In this document: in pieces, positions 22,311 to 33,680 of the stretch
Layout: each line of letters opens with the position of its first letter
How positions within the stretch are numbered: the stretch's first letter is position 1
Assembly: GCF_030272615.1 (NCBI RefSeq)
Contig: NC_081414.1
Coordinates: forward strand, 5,773,001 to 5,837,000
Length of the DNA: 64,000 nt
Source: Cryptomeria japonica
Lineage: Eukaryota; Streptophyta; Pinopsida; Cupressales; Cupressaceae
Direction of reading: 5' to 3'
Program-made: the position numbers and the translations under genes
The notes under the pieces: model-generated
Databases searched by the model: none
What the model was told of the DNA's origin: nothing
The model's input: the letters and a program-made list of their open reading frames with translations, nothing else

Positions 22311-22825
22311 GGCATTGATGGCAAAACCAAATGATTTGACCTTAAAAAAATTCTGATTGCTGTGATTCTGAAATGTTGAAATGCTCTCCCCCATACATTA
22401 GACTTCTCCTGTTTCTTCAGTTTTCTTTCCAGTCTTCTCATTAGTCTTCTTCCCTTTATAGTAGTCTTCTCCCCCTTTGACAACAATGCCAAAAAGTAAA
22501 GAAATTAAAGCATAATTTCTTCCTATATGAAGGGATTTCCTGCTATTGTGTATCAACTAAGTCTCGGTTAGAGCATTTGTCTTCAATTCCTATTGCCTGT
22601 ATTGTTTCCTGTATTATTTCCTGTACAACTTTAGAAAACATCCTAAAGGGTATAAATCAGCATCAACTCCCAAAAAATATTCGATAGAGTCATCGGATTG
22701 ATGCTTTCACCGAACTCAGTTAGTGAGTAGAGGATAGGGGTAGGACCCCTAACTTACTTCTGAGATATTCAAAAGTGTCCCTTGGTAGTGGCTTGGTGAA
22801 GATATCTGCTATTTGTTCCTTTGTG
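22311..22825 (-). other. Copia Y 3' untranslated region
   Basis: Between the end of RNase H and the polypurine tract. The minus frame over part of it (KGEKTTIKGRRLMRRLERK) begins next to a duplicate purine run and shows no known domain, so it is treated as untranslated. Confidence 0.5.
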
Positions 22826-23364
22826 CTAACATACTCCAACACCACTTTCTTCTCTAAGATAATGATATTTGATAGATATGTGCTTTGTCTTAGAGTGCAT
22901 AATAGGATTCTTTGAAATATTTATGGCACTAGTATTGTCACAGAATATAGTTACTGGCTCGGTAACTTTCTCATTTATACCTTCCAACAATTGTTTGATC
23001 CATGCAATGTTGGTACAATTCAATGCTACAACAATGTATTCAGCTTCCGCTGTTGACTGTGAAACACATCCTTGTTTCTTGCTAAGCCAACTCACTAGTC
23101 TTTCTCCTAAAAAGAAAGCTCCACCACTTGTGCTTTATCTGTTATCAATGTTGCCTGCCCAATCAGTATCAGTATAAACTTTTAAATCAAAATCATTTTC
23201 TTTCAGATATACTAAGCCATAATCCTCAGTGCCTTTCAAGTATCTAAAAATTCTTTTGATTGCTGTCATGTGTGTTTCCTTAGGATCTGCAGAGAATCTT
23301 GCAACTATACCTACTGCATGTGCTATGTTTGGTCTATTGTGAACAACATATTGTAGCTTTCCAA
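22826..23364 (-). pseudogene. Copia Y RNase H and connection
   Basis: The minus frame from 23368 reads MIGKLQYVVHNRPNIAHAVG, the standard link after RT, then GTEDYGLVY and VYTDTDWAGNIDNR with the first catalytic aspartate. The adjoining frame (23095-22826) has SWLSKKQGCVSQSTAEAEYI with the glutamate, and FCDNTSAINISKNP with the next aspartate, ending HISIKYHYLREE. One stop separates the frames near 23130. Copia RNase H, catalytic residues present. Confidence 0.9.
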
Positions 23365-24255
23365 TCATGGATCGGTAAGTGTCTCGTCAACAGATGCAGA
23401 TTCATCATTCTTTGACAATTTATAGTTTGTAGTCATAGGAGTACTTACTGGTTTTGAATCTTCCATTCCAAATTTCTTCAAGATTTCCTTTATGTACTTG
23501 GATTGAGTAATGAAAATCTCATTTTTCATTTGCAGTATCTGTAAACCTATAAAATACTTTATCTCACCGATTAATGACATCTCAAATTCTTTGCTCATTT
23601 CATTTCCAAAGTTCTTGCATAGAGAGTCATTGCCACAAAACATAATATCATCAACAAATATGGCTGAGATCAATATTCCATTTTCATCATTCTTCATGTA
23701 CATATTGTTGTTCTCACTTGTCCTTATAAAACCAATCTTAATCAAATAAGAGTGTAATCTTTTATACCATGCTCTAGGTGCTTGTTTCAAACCATGTAAA
23801 GCTTTGTTCAATTTACATACCTGATCTTTATTATTGTCTTCAACAAATCCTTTAGGTTGTTCAATAAAAACTTCTTCTTCTAACATTCCATTCAGAAATG
23901 CAGATTTGACATCCATTTGATATACCTTGAAGTTTTTGAGAGAAGCATAGGCCAACAATGTTCTTACTCCTTCAAGTCTAGCAATAGGTGCAAAAGTTTC
24001 ACCATAATCGATTCCTTCTTCTTGAGCATAACCTTTGCAAACTAGTCATGCCTTGTTTCGAATGACTTCTCCTTTTTCATTTAGCTTGTTTCTAAAAATC
24101 CACTTTGTACCAATTACATTTTTGTCCTTTGGTCTTGGGATTAGTTTCCATGTGTCATTTTTCTTGATTTGATCAATCTCTTCTGTCATAGCATTTATCC
24201 AATCTTCACTGTTAAATGCCTCTTTCACTATTCTCAGTTCAAATTCAGTTATCAA
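23365..24255 (-). pseudogene. Copia Y reverse transcriptase
   Basis: Two minus frames. 24255-24046 has EAFNSEDWINAMTEEID and WIFRNKLNEKGEV, the N-terminal copia RT block. After a TAG and a short gap, 23958-23365 has YQMDVKSAFLNGMLEEEVFI, LHGLKQAPRAWYKR and the catalytic FVDDIMF, then KEFEMSLIGEIKYFIGLQI and PVSTPM. The catalytic aspartates are intact. It matches a typical copia RT of about 300 residues. Confidence 0.92.
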
Positions 24256-24350
24256 ACATGTGTTCTATCTCAGTTTGTTCCTTGTCATCACTGGATCATC
24301 CTTATCTCCTATAATCTAACTTGGTGCATGATGTCTTCTGACATACTTGG

Positions 24351-25400
24351 CTAATACAGGCTCAATAGGCTTTGTATGATCTTCTTCATCACTCGGTAAC
24401 TGGATATTCTCTTCATTTTCTTCAAAAGTCTTCTCGGTTGAACATAGACAAATTCATCATAGTCTTCTAGTTCCTTGGAATTTCCTTCATCATTTCTTTC
24501 TGCAAATTCATCAATTTTCACATTTGCACTTTCTACTATTTTGTTAGATGATTTGATCAGACATTTAAATGCTTTGCTTCTAGAAGAATAACCTAGAAAT
24601 GTTCCTTCTTCACTTTTCTGATCAAATTTGCCATTTCTATCATCTTTATGAATATAGCATCTACTTCCAAAGATTTTAAAATAACTTACATTAGGTTTCT
24701 TATCATACCAGATTTCATATGGTGTCTTCAAAGTACCTTTCTTCAATTGAACTCGGTTCAAGGTGTAAACAACTATGCTTATTGCTTCTCTCCAAAATGT
24801 TTATGGCACCTTCTTTTGAATCATCAGTGTTCTAGCACAATCCACAATAGATCTGTTTCTTCTCTTAGCTATTCCATTCTGCTGTGGAGTTCTCGGTGCA
24901 GAAACTTGTCTTTTAATACCATGATCATTGCAAAATAAGTTGAACTCATCAGATGTGAACTCTCCTCCTCTATCTGATCTGAGACATTTCAGTTGTCTTC
25001 CTGTTTCATTTTCAACTCTTGCCTTGTACCATTTAAACATTTGAAAAGCTTCTGATTTTTCTTTTAAAAACATTACTGACATCATCCTTGAATAGTCATC
25101 CACAAATAATATGAAATATTTATCACCATAATAACTTTGAACTTTCATAGGACCACAAAGATCAGTGTGCACTAGATCTAAAATTCCCTTAGAAGTGTAA
25201 GACTTACTTGTAAAGCTTGATCTTGTCATCTTACCCATCTGGCATCCTCGGGACATAGCATTCTCAGGTTTTTCAAGACTCGGTAGACCTCTTACTCGGT
25301 GCTTCTTACTTATTTTGATCAGATTATCAAAATTTACATGACAAAACCTTTTATGCCATAACCAGGTATTATCTAACTTTGCATGCAAGCACTTATTCCG
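24351..25400 (-). pseudogene. Copia Y integrase
   Basis: Minus 25388-24801: LWHKRFCHVNFDNLIKISKK opens the zinc domain. The core has VHTDLCGPMKVQSYYGDKYF (first D), CLRSDRGGEFTSDEF (second D) and TPQQNGIAKRRNRSI. In that last block lysine stands where the catalytic glutamate (G-V/I-A-E-R) is expected, so activity is doubtful. A TAA separates it from 24761-24351, which continues TPYEIWYDKKPNVSYFKIFG and GTFLGYSSRSKAFKC, the C-terminal copia segment. Confidence 0.9.
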
Positions 25401-25502
25401 AGTTGAGTCAAGGTGAAATGTGTTACCTTTTGTTTGTGTCCCGGTAGCAGCTAACTTTCCATTCTTGTCATGAACTTTGACAATTCCCTTCTGAAATTCT
25501 AT

Positions 25503-25814
25503 TCAGTAACCTGTGTTGTTTAGCTGTGCTACACTCAACAAATTGTATTTCAAAACTTCAACCCAATAAACATCATTGCATCTTGCATTGTCAAGAAGTG
25601 TTATAGATCCTTTACCTCTCACCAGACATGGTGCATCATTACCAAATCTGACATAGCCTCCATCATAATCTTCTAATATAACAAACTTGTGTTTATCTCC
25701 TATCATATGATGTGAGCATCCATTATCTATAATCCAAGAATCATTAGTGTTTATGTGAGATATTAGGGCTTTTTCTTCATACCTTTCTTCATCTGATCCA
25801 TCTTTGATAGCCAC
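25503..25814 (-). pseudogene. Copia Y protease
   Basis: SWIIDNGCSHHMIGDK carries the aspartic protease active site, but reads D-N-G where copia elements have D-S-G (codon AAT at 25722-25724, minus). The rest, FGNDAPCLVRGKGSITLLD and VEVLKYNLLSVAQLN, is the usual fold and the link to integrase. The S-to-N change needs one G-to-A step and may weaken or abolish activity. Confidence 0.88.
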
Positions 25815-25949
25815 ATAAACTACTTCCTTTGTATCAATTTTATCTGATTTATCATCATTGGATTCCTCATCAGCTATTAAGCATGTCTTTCTATCTCTTC
25901 TTCTGAAGTCTCGGTGTCCTCTGTAATGAATATCTTTCTGTCTGTCATC

Positions 25950-26800
25950 TCAGTAATCTCTCTTTTCAGTAGAATCTTTGTCAGGACAGTTAGAAGCCAT
26001 ATGTCCTATCTTATCACAATTGAAACATTTCAAAGGTAGTTTCCCTTTATACTTACCTTTGCCTCTCGGTAACCTTTTGGCTAAAAGTGCTTCAAACTCT
26101 TCTTGCTTTCTGGTTTCCTCATATATTTTGTGTACTGCCTCCATGTTCTTACAAAATCTTTCACTTGCTCCACTGTGATCTCCTTCAGAGTACTTATACT
26201 TTCTTTCATTGTAATCATTAGATTCATAAAGATGAAAAGAACTAAATGCAGATTCAACTTTATTTATCAAAGATCCACTGTTATCAAAGTTACTTAACTC
26301 ACATGCATGTAGCTTACCAATAGTAGCATCTAAAAAAACTAGCATATTAGGTACATACCTCAATTAATTGATTGCAGAGAGTTGGATTGCATAAGCCGGT
26401 AGAAGGGTTCTTAACAACTTACTTGTTATATCCTTTTCTTCAATAGTTCCACCTGCTCCTTTGATTTGATTGACAATCTCCTTAGTCTTGTACTGTACTA
26501 AGTTATGTTCTCACCTTCATTCATCCTCATAGATGCCTTTGCATCATTGCAGCCTTCTAGATCATTAAACTTTGAATCGGTCAATGCAGATGTTATTTCA
26601 ATCATTGCTTGAATATGTTCTTGCTTTGCCTTTATCTCTTCCGTAGTCAATGGATAGGTGCTCGGTGTGACAAAATCATTCTCCAGATAGTATACAACAT
26701 ATTCTCCAACTCCTGATAGATGTAGGTTCATCCTTTTCTACCATGTAGAGAAACTTGATTTGTTCAGCTTTGGTGCATCCCTATTATACATCTTTGGATC
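25950..26800 (-). pseudogene. Copia Y gag
   Basis: The minus strand starts near 26796 (MYNRDAPKLNKSSFSTW) and continues through WVGEYV-like and TTEEIKAKQEHIQAMIEI sequence in 26731-26498. Later, 26363-25950 holds a lysine/glutamate-rich stretch and the nucleocapsid knuckle CFNCDKIGHMASNC (25986-26027; C-x2-C-x4-H-x4-C). A frameshift lies near 26500. The Y relatives known to me have one gag-pol frame; here it is broken in a few places only. Confidence 0.85.
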
Positions 26801-26841
26801 TTTAACTCAAGTGCCTTTAAACTTTCCTTCCGGAGTCCAAA

Positions 26842-26853
26842 GCTCTGATACCA
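26842..26853 (-). promoter_or_regulatory. Primer binding site of copia Y
   Basis: TGGTATCAGAGC on the minus strand, two bases from the 5' LTR: initiator tRNA-Met type. Confidence 0.95.
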
Positions 26854-26855
26854 AT

Positions 26856-28404
26856 TGATAGTTCTGATACTTAATATAAGTACAGATCCAATAACCAACA
26901 AGATGAGAGGGGGGGGGGTGAATCATACAAACTTAATCATCCATAAAAACATCAGATTCAACCTCGGTAACATATATTTCAGTAATATAACCAAAACTGT
27001 TAAACATGCAAACTCAAAAGCATATAAACATCATAAACCTCATAACACCAAATTTAACGTGGAAATCCAAATAGGGAAAAACCACTGTGGGATTTCAGAC
27101 CCACTAAGAAATATACTCTTCTAGAGTATGCTCGGTTAAAAGCAAATCCTGTTAAAGATTACAAACACATTGCTAGATGTGACCCAGTTAAGGGATTTCC
27201 CTCAGATTTGTTAGGATCTTCACCTTGTTAGAAGTGACCTTGTTAAAGGATTTCAAACACTCTATCAGAATGTCACCTTGCTAGAGGGTTTTACAAATAA
27301 GACTGTTAAGTCCACTCAGTTAAGAGATTTTCTGTCACTTTCACAAAATGACAGTAATAAAATCTATCTGCAACTTCACATCTAAAATGCTAAAGCAAAT
27401 TCCTATTTGTTCAATACAATCTAGACATAGAACTAATCTTGTCTATCTGCTGGGCTTCTATACTCTGTTATTCTAATAGGTCTTCAAGCTTCTGTGCTCG
27501 GTAATCACTATGTAGCATCCCTATGCATACACTTTCCCGCATACATTGTTTATCAACAGTTTCCTATTTATAAACAATTAGGTAACCACTTAATCTCCTT
27601 GATCACATTTCCCATGATCAATCATAGCCATCAGATCTTCGATCTTGTCTAGGTTCAATGAATCATTCGATCTGAAAACATTTTACCCCACCTAGGTACT
27701 TGCATAAATTTCTTGGAGCTTGTGCCAGGGTATTGCGGTTCAATCTGAGCTGTAGATCTTCATGCCGACTTTCCTTTGCCTTAGATTCTTTAACAAAATT
27801 CATGCACGACTCACCAATCATTTAATCAGTTCCAGCTCATCAGCTTCCTTCATTAAACAACTCATGTAACCATTTAATGCATTCTATTATACCTCGGTTA
27901 CAACTCAGTAACAAATCGGTGAATACTAAACTTCACTCGGTAGACATTCTGCCTTCATTAACCGATAGTGATAACCTTAGGGTTTACCGACTAGGTTCCT
28001 TACGGTTTATCGACTAGGTTCTTTTCTTGATAACATAGTATAGTATTAACCTTTACATTTTACAACATATGTATGATGTTAAAACAATCTAAAACATCAT
28101 GATCTCATCATTGTCTGAATCGGTACTAGTTGCCCATTGAATACCTTATTCACCCCCTTATTCATCATATTCTTTCCTGTGTCTTTTACTGACATTTTTA
28201 TACTCTTTAAATCATACTTCTCAAGATATGGCAACATCATACTGAATTAGAAAATCAATTTCTTGACATCAATGACAAAATAATAATATCAAGACAGTAA
28301 ACATCCTTAATCAGTTATATCCATAATCATCAACAACCTTCTCAATATCCTTATTGAAATGCCAACAATCTTTCATTGTCTGTTATAATGCTATATTGCC
28401 AACA
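26856..28404 (-). mobile_element. 5' LTR of copia Y
   Basis: Same termini as the 3' LTR. TATA box (minus) at 27563-27572. The recurrent CTTAACC motif spans 27125-27335, and the foldable segment with a full GTGG/CCAC stem is at 27059-27085. A tandem duplication around GACTAGGTTC (about 27985-28022) is absent from the other LTR. Confidence 0.94.
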
Positions 28405-28770
28405 AGCCCAGGAGTTGATGAAGATTTTATAGTGGACAAGTTCTCAGGGATTGACTGAGGTGACCTTGAGGGATCTAGTACACCACTCTACTCAGGAAAA
28501 GTATTACAAGATTTATATACTAGGTTGTACCTCCAGAGAGACGAGTGACATCCTATGTGCAGAGCACAAGGCGAGGCAATTCACGTCGAGATTCAAAGAG
28601 CCAGGGTGTTACAGGCCCTAGAAGGGATCCAGGTGGGTTAGGTCCATTTGGTGGTGATGGTGTTAGGTCTATAACGTTAGGCGCAAGCTCAGTTCCTCGT
28701 CCTTCTTGAGATATTGAGATATGACAGATTTTGATTTGATTGTATACACTTATTGGTGATACACTGATCA
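28405..28770 (+). pseudogene. PMD remnant, 3' part
   Basis: Continues the sequence broken at 20784. Short frames (VTLRDLVHHSTQEKYYKIYI, ARQFTSRFKEPG) broken by stops; no domain recognised. The right limit is set only by the loss of any coding look. Confidence 0.45.
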
Positions 28771-30232
28771 TTCCTGCGAGCTATTTTTGTGATGTATCTC
28801 CGATTTTTTTTTGATATCATGGTAAATTGGATATCAATTATATTTTGATTATATGAGATGTAGCTTAAGATGCAACTTATTTACATGGCTATGCATTTAC
28901 TTTCTATATGATGGATTATATGATGCATTCTTCTTACTATATGATGATGTTTTGCCTCTATTGGATGTATGCAACTCTTTACATGATGCATGTCTTAGGT
29001 TCTGTATGATTATGGATTTTAGATGATGGATGTATGATTCTTATATGATGATGCAATATTTACATGAGGCATGCCTATGTGATTATGTGATTTATTGATG
29101 ATTGAATACAATGCATGATGGATCCTATTTGAGATGTTTATGTTTTTTAAAATGAATGGTGTGATGATTCTATGATGCAACAATGATGTAATGGTTCTAT
29201 ATGTGATGATATTATGACTCTATGGTGCAATAATGATCCATGTAATGATATTTTATGCATTATTTTCTATACTATGTGATGCATATGTGATGGTATGCGA
29301 TGCTAATTATATGATATGCTTTCTTTTTGCTATTTTTATGATTTTTGTTGGAATGCAGATGACTTTATGACAGTGCTATGAAATATGAAATGTATGAGTT
29401 AACTAAATGTGTGATGATGAAATGTAATGCGTAAGACATGTGTGACCTAAAATGCATGATGCCTAAATTATTTATTTTTGGTGATGCCCAATGTACTCAA
29501 TCACTTAATAGGAGAGATAACACCACTTGACCTCAACCTCTGAAAAATGAGATTTGATCCCTTACACACCTTGAATGCATCATGCAATCTAATCTTAATA
29601 TACAAATATGCAAGTAATGCCATGTGATCATCAGACCAGTCACTTTGATCATGCTTTTTATCATCATTGAGCCTTTAAACTGTGGTAAGTGATTGCAAAC
29701 ATCGATGGTATAATTGAACCATGATGACCTGAGCACTGTTTACTTGGATTTTGAAATTGCAAGTTAACACAAGCATCAAGGTATAATAGACCAAGATGAC
29801 CTGAGTGTTGCTTGCATGCAAACGGATAAAATTTAATCATCCTATTATGCAAACTTGAAATGTTATCAATGATATCTAATTGATCGTGTCCCATGAAAAT
29901 TTTTCATAGGAATAATGATTAACTAACAGGCAACAGACAAAGAAAATCTCATGCACTGTCCTTGTTTCTCTAGTACAAGACATCCTTGAGTCACTCAGGA
30001 AGCATGATAACAAAAATCAAAATACAATAGTCAAACATTCAAACTAAAGTGTTTCAGATGTGATTTAGAGTACATCATCCATTGATTTGTTGTTTGGTTT
30101 TGATGTTAAGTTGGATTTTGATACTTATGTTCAAATGTTAGATATCTCGATCTTTGCTTGTGACTAACATTGCCCAACTGCTGCTTGTCTGATGCATTTT
30201 AGCTCAAAGTTGATTATTACTGACTGAGTTCA
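28771..30232. other. AT-rich interval; probable 3' LTR of gypsy A
   Basis: At 28880-29480 the words ATGATGCAT and TATGATG recur without a fixed period. On the minus strand a TG (TGAACTCAGTCAG at 30232) follows directly after a polypurine tract, as a 3' LTR should. No second LTR of A is in the window and no convincing TATA box was seen, so the LTR call and its left end remain uncertain. No gene is seen. Confidence 0.4.
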
Positions 30233-30247
30233 GAATTTTGCCCCCAG
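30233..30247 (-). promoter_or_regulatory. Candidate polypurine tract of gypsy A
   Basis: ACTGGGGGCAAAATT on the minus strand, about 300 bases after the integrase stop. It resembles the GAGGGGCAAAA tracts of gypsies C and G. Confidence 0.6.
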
Positions 30248-30396
30248 TCCAGAAACACACCGGTATATACAATGTTCCAAACCATGATGGGATTTACAAA
30301 TGAAACCTGGTTAAATACAAAAGGCTTTATTTTGGATGTGTACAATGGCGAAGAATAGATGCAAGGCAAGTGACCGAATAGATGGAGAAGTTGACT

Positions 30397-30434
30397 AACA
30401 AATGGTGCCTATTTCTAGGTTTTCACCATTTGTT
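30397..30434 (-). other. Bulged hairpin in gypsy A 3' UTR
   Basis: On the minus strand AACAAATGGTG pairs perfectly with CACCATTTGTT (11 bp). Inside are a one-sided AAAA bulge, then CCTA paired with TAGG around a GAAA loop. It lies about 107 bases after the integrase stop and is separated from it by an A-rich tract, the same arrangement as in gypsy C. Confidence 0.75.
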
Positions 30435-30540
30435 TTTATTGCACTTTTTCTCATATTTGATTTATTTGTATTTTTGTCTTCTTCTTTTTTGTTATTTTTG
30501 TTTTTTTGCTTTTCTGATTTTTTTGGATTTTCTCTACTTT

Positions 30541-31690
30541 TTAGGTATAAAAATTCTTCAAATGAATTCTATTGATGGGTTCCTTGAGTTGTTCTCCTTC
30601 TGGTTTTGATAACTGATAAGTGCCAGATCCATATGCAGTTGTGACAACAAAATGACCCCACCAATTTGGCTCAAACTTTTCTTTCTTTTCATGATCTTGT
30701 TAATTGCGTGGATTCTCCTTAAGCACAAGATCACCAACTTGAAACATCCTAGGTTTGACCTTATGATTGTAGCTGTGTGACATCCTTTGTTGGTAGACTC
30801 TCAAATGATCAACAACATTTTGTCTACACTCTTGCAGCAATTCAAGCTCTTGTAACCTAAACACCCATTGTTCCTCATTTGGAATGAGACCTTTTAGTGA
30901 AACACAAAGAGATGGTATTTCAACCTCCACTAGCAATATTGATTCAAAACCATATTGTGGCACTTGTCGGGGTGCGAATACTGGTGCGATATGCCCATAG
31001 AGCAGGATTCAGCTGAACATGCTAGTCTTTGCCAACATCATTAATTGTCTTCTTCAATATTTTCAAGATTATTTTGTTTGATGCTTCTACTTGACCATTT
31101 CCCTACGGGTAATATGGTGTGGAAAACCTGTGTTGGATTTGGAACTTTTCACAATGCTCTCTTACATCTTGATATTTGAATGGCCGGTCATTATCACTGA
31201 TAATAGTCATAGGAATACCATAGTGACATATGATATAGTACAAGATGAATGCGACTATCTTATTTCCTGTGATATTAGTGAGGGGCACTGCTTCAATCCA
31301 CTTCATGAAATACTCAATAGCTGTGAGTATGAACTTGTGATCGTTTGAGAAAGGTGGATGGATTTTCCCTACTAGATCCAGGCCCCATTGACAAAATGGC
31401 CATGATGTAGCCAAGGTATGAGGCTCCTGTGTTGGTGCATGTATGAGATCACTGTGAATATTGCATTGTTTGCACTTTTTGGCGAATTGCAAAGAATCCC
31501 TTTCCATAGTAGGCCAATAGTAACCTAATCGTATGAGTTTCTTTGAAAGGCTAAGACCACTCAAATGAGTACCATAAATGATATTATTAACTTTAGTTAA
31601 AGCCTTCTCTGATTATTCTTCCTCAAGACACTTGAGGAGAGTACCATCCAGACCTCGTGTATATGAAGTATCCGCGACAATGGTGTAACG
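30541..31690 (-). pseudogene. Gypsy A integrase
   Basis: Minus strand: zinc region with SKKLIRLGYYWPTM and KCKQCNIHSDLIHAP (31564 onward). Core with WGLDLVGKIHPPFSNDHKF (first D), TIISDNDRPF (second D) and QIQHRFSTPYYP, then a TAG where glutamine is expected, followed by the glutamate-bearing GNGQVEASNK. The C-terminal part (30963-30700) has VYQQRMSHSYNHKVKPRMFQ and ends KNFYT-stop at 30541. All three catalytic residues are present; stops and shifts break the frame. Confidence 0.9.
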
Positions 31691-31699
31691 AGTGGATTG

Positions 31700-32300
31700 T
31701 CGAATGAAGTTTCATTTTTGATTCTTTGATAGGTCAAGAGGAAGGGTACCATCTTTCAAGTAGGTATAAATTTGGTCATAATGGGAGGAATCGAGTCCTA
31801 CTAGGTGAGATATGATTTGGGAATCATGACAGTCATAAGTAGGGCAAAACAGTTCTTCCACCAGGAATTCGTAATGATCTTGATTTTCTTGTGTTTGAAG
31901 CAGAGAGGCAATTGTAGCCATGGAATTGATTGCTTTTGTCATTCCTTGAGATCTTCTCAAAAGAAATGTCTAAAAGTATTTTCTAAAATCATCCACCATC
32001 TTCTTGTAAGGCATTAGCTTTTCATCTTTGGTTTGATAATCATCATTGGCTTGATTGATGACTAGATGGGAATCTCCAAAAACTTGCAAATGTGTAATAT
32101 TCCATTCTAAATCCATCTTGATTCCTATTACTAATTCCTCATATTCTACCATATTATTGGTGCAAGGGAAAGTCAATTTGTATGCTTTTGGGATGGTATG
32201 ACCTTGAGGTGTGATAAATAGCAAGCTTTACCCTGATCCAAGCTATGTAGAGGAACCATAAAAATACAACTACCATGTTTTCTTAGTGACTGTGAGAACA
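31700..32300 (-). pseudogene. Gypsy A second RNase H (archaeal-like)
   Basis: Minus strand: LLFITPQGHTIPKAYKLTF and NMVEYEELVIGIKM (glutamate), LQVFGDSHLVINQAN (aspartate), then a linker region 31960-31712. The first aspartate stretch (LYFYGSS, expected YFDGS) has tyrosine for aspartate. An extra RNase H after the retroviral-type one defines plant Tat elements. Confidence 0.82.
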
Positions 32301-32309
32301 TCAGCATCT

Positions 32310-33680
32310 AGAAATTCAACATGTATTAGATGATCATCCTAGAGTGGTGTCTCTATTAATTGATCAACAATCACCTGTCCTTTTATAGCTTTTCTGTTAA
32401 TGTATTCAATGTCAAACTTGCTCAGGATCATTACCCATTTTTCCAATCTACCTGTTAAGGTTGCCTTGCTAAGAAGATATTTCAGTGGATCAATTTTGGC
32501 TATCAACTTTACTGAATGGGTTAGCATATAGTGTCTTAGTTCATGGGTTGCAAACACTACTACTAAGCATTCCTTCTCAATAGATGAGTATTTGCGTTCA
32601 TATCTGACTAAGGTCCTGCTGATGTAGTAAATAGCTTGTTCTTTCCCTTCATGATCCAATTGTGTTAACAAAGCTCCAAATGATACATCCGTGGCTGATA
32701 TATAAAGTAGTAATGACTTGCCTTTAATCAAAGACATTAGAATAGGTGGGTTCATTAGATATTCCTTTATTGCATGAAAAGATTCTTCATAGGTGTCATC
32801 CCATTTGAATGGAACATTTTTATGCAACAAATGTGTGAAAGGATGACATCTATCAACTAGCTGGGATATGAACCTTCTAATGGACTGAAGTCTCCCTTGA
32901 AGCCAACTTAATTGATTGATGTTTTTTGGTGATTCCATTTCCATGATTGCTTTAACTTTGTCTGGATCTACTTCAATACCTCGTGCTAAAAATATGTATC
33001 CCAAAAGTCTTCCTGATGTGACACCAAATGCACATTTGTTTGGATTCAGCCTTGTATTTCTCTAAGTGGTCAAAGATCTTTGCTAGGATTTCTAGATGTG
33101 CTTATCTAGTATGTGACTTATCCAATAGATCATCAACATAATATTCTATGAAGGTATACATCATATCATGAAAAATTGTCGTCATTTCTCTTTGGTAGGT
33201 AGCTCCTGCGTTCTTGAGTCCAAAAGGCATTACATTCCATTAGAAAGTACCCCATGGGCAAGTGAAGGCCGTCTTCTCTTGATCTTCTAGTGCTATTTTG
33301 ATTTGATTGTATCCCAAGAAACCATCCATAAGAGAAAACATTTTGTGTCCAGCTGTCAAATCCACAATGATATCTATATTCGGTAAAGGAAAATCATCTT
33401 TAGGACACACCTTATTGAGATCTCTGAAATATGTGCATACTCGGATACTTTTTTATGACTTAGAATCATGGACTATATTGGATACCCATTCTGGATATGC
33501 TACTGGTCTGAAAAATCCTACGTTTAGAAATTTCTTCAATTTCGCTTTGACCAATATGACTAATGACGATGCATCTTTCTTAGCTTTGGCTTTACTGGTT
33601 TTACTTTGGGAGAAACATTCAAGTGATGCATGATGAGATCCAGATCTAATCCTGGCATATCTGCGTATGACCATGTGAAA
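32310..33680 (-). pseudogene. Gypsy A reverse transcriptase and first RNase H
   Basis: RT starts near 33680. It has RPVAYPEWVSNIV, YFRDLNKVCPKDDFPLPNID, SLMDGFLGYNQIKI and WNVMPFGLKNAGATYQREM. The catalytic YVDD is intact at 33129-33140 (minus). After a frameshift near 33010, frame 33004-32339 gives GIEVDPDKVKAIMEM, the connection, and RNase H with YISATDVSFGALL (D) and SSIEKECLVVVFATHELRHY (E). One stop and one shift per few hundred bases. Degraded but close to a full Tat RT-RH. Confidence 0.9.

Larger units (their letters stand above)
20785..28404 (-). mobile_element. Copia element Y, nearly complete
   Basis: A full Ty1/copia element in minus orientation inside the PMD remnant: 5' LTR 26856-28404, primer site 26842-26853, gag, protease, integrase, RT, RNase H, polypurine tract 22299-22310, and 3' LTR 20785-22298. 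Flanks GGCCC (20780-20784) and AGCCC (28405-28409) look like a 5-base duplication with one change. LTRs are about 1514 and 1549 bases; most of the difference is a short tandem duplication near 28000. The coding region is much better kept than in copia X, so this insertion is younger. Confidence 0.95.

Noticed and set aside
28880-29480. ATGATGCAT-rich stretch as a satellite array
   Set aside because: No constant period could be found by eye; it is treated as low-complexity LTR or untranslated sequence.
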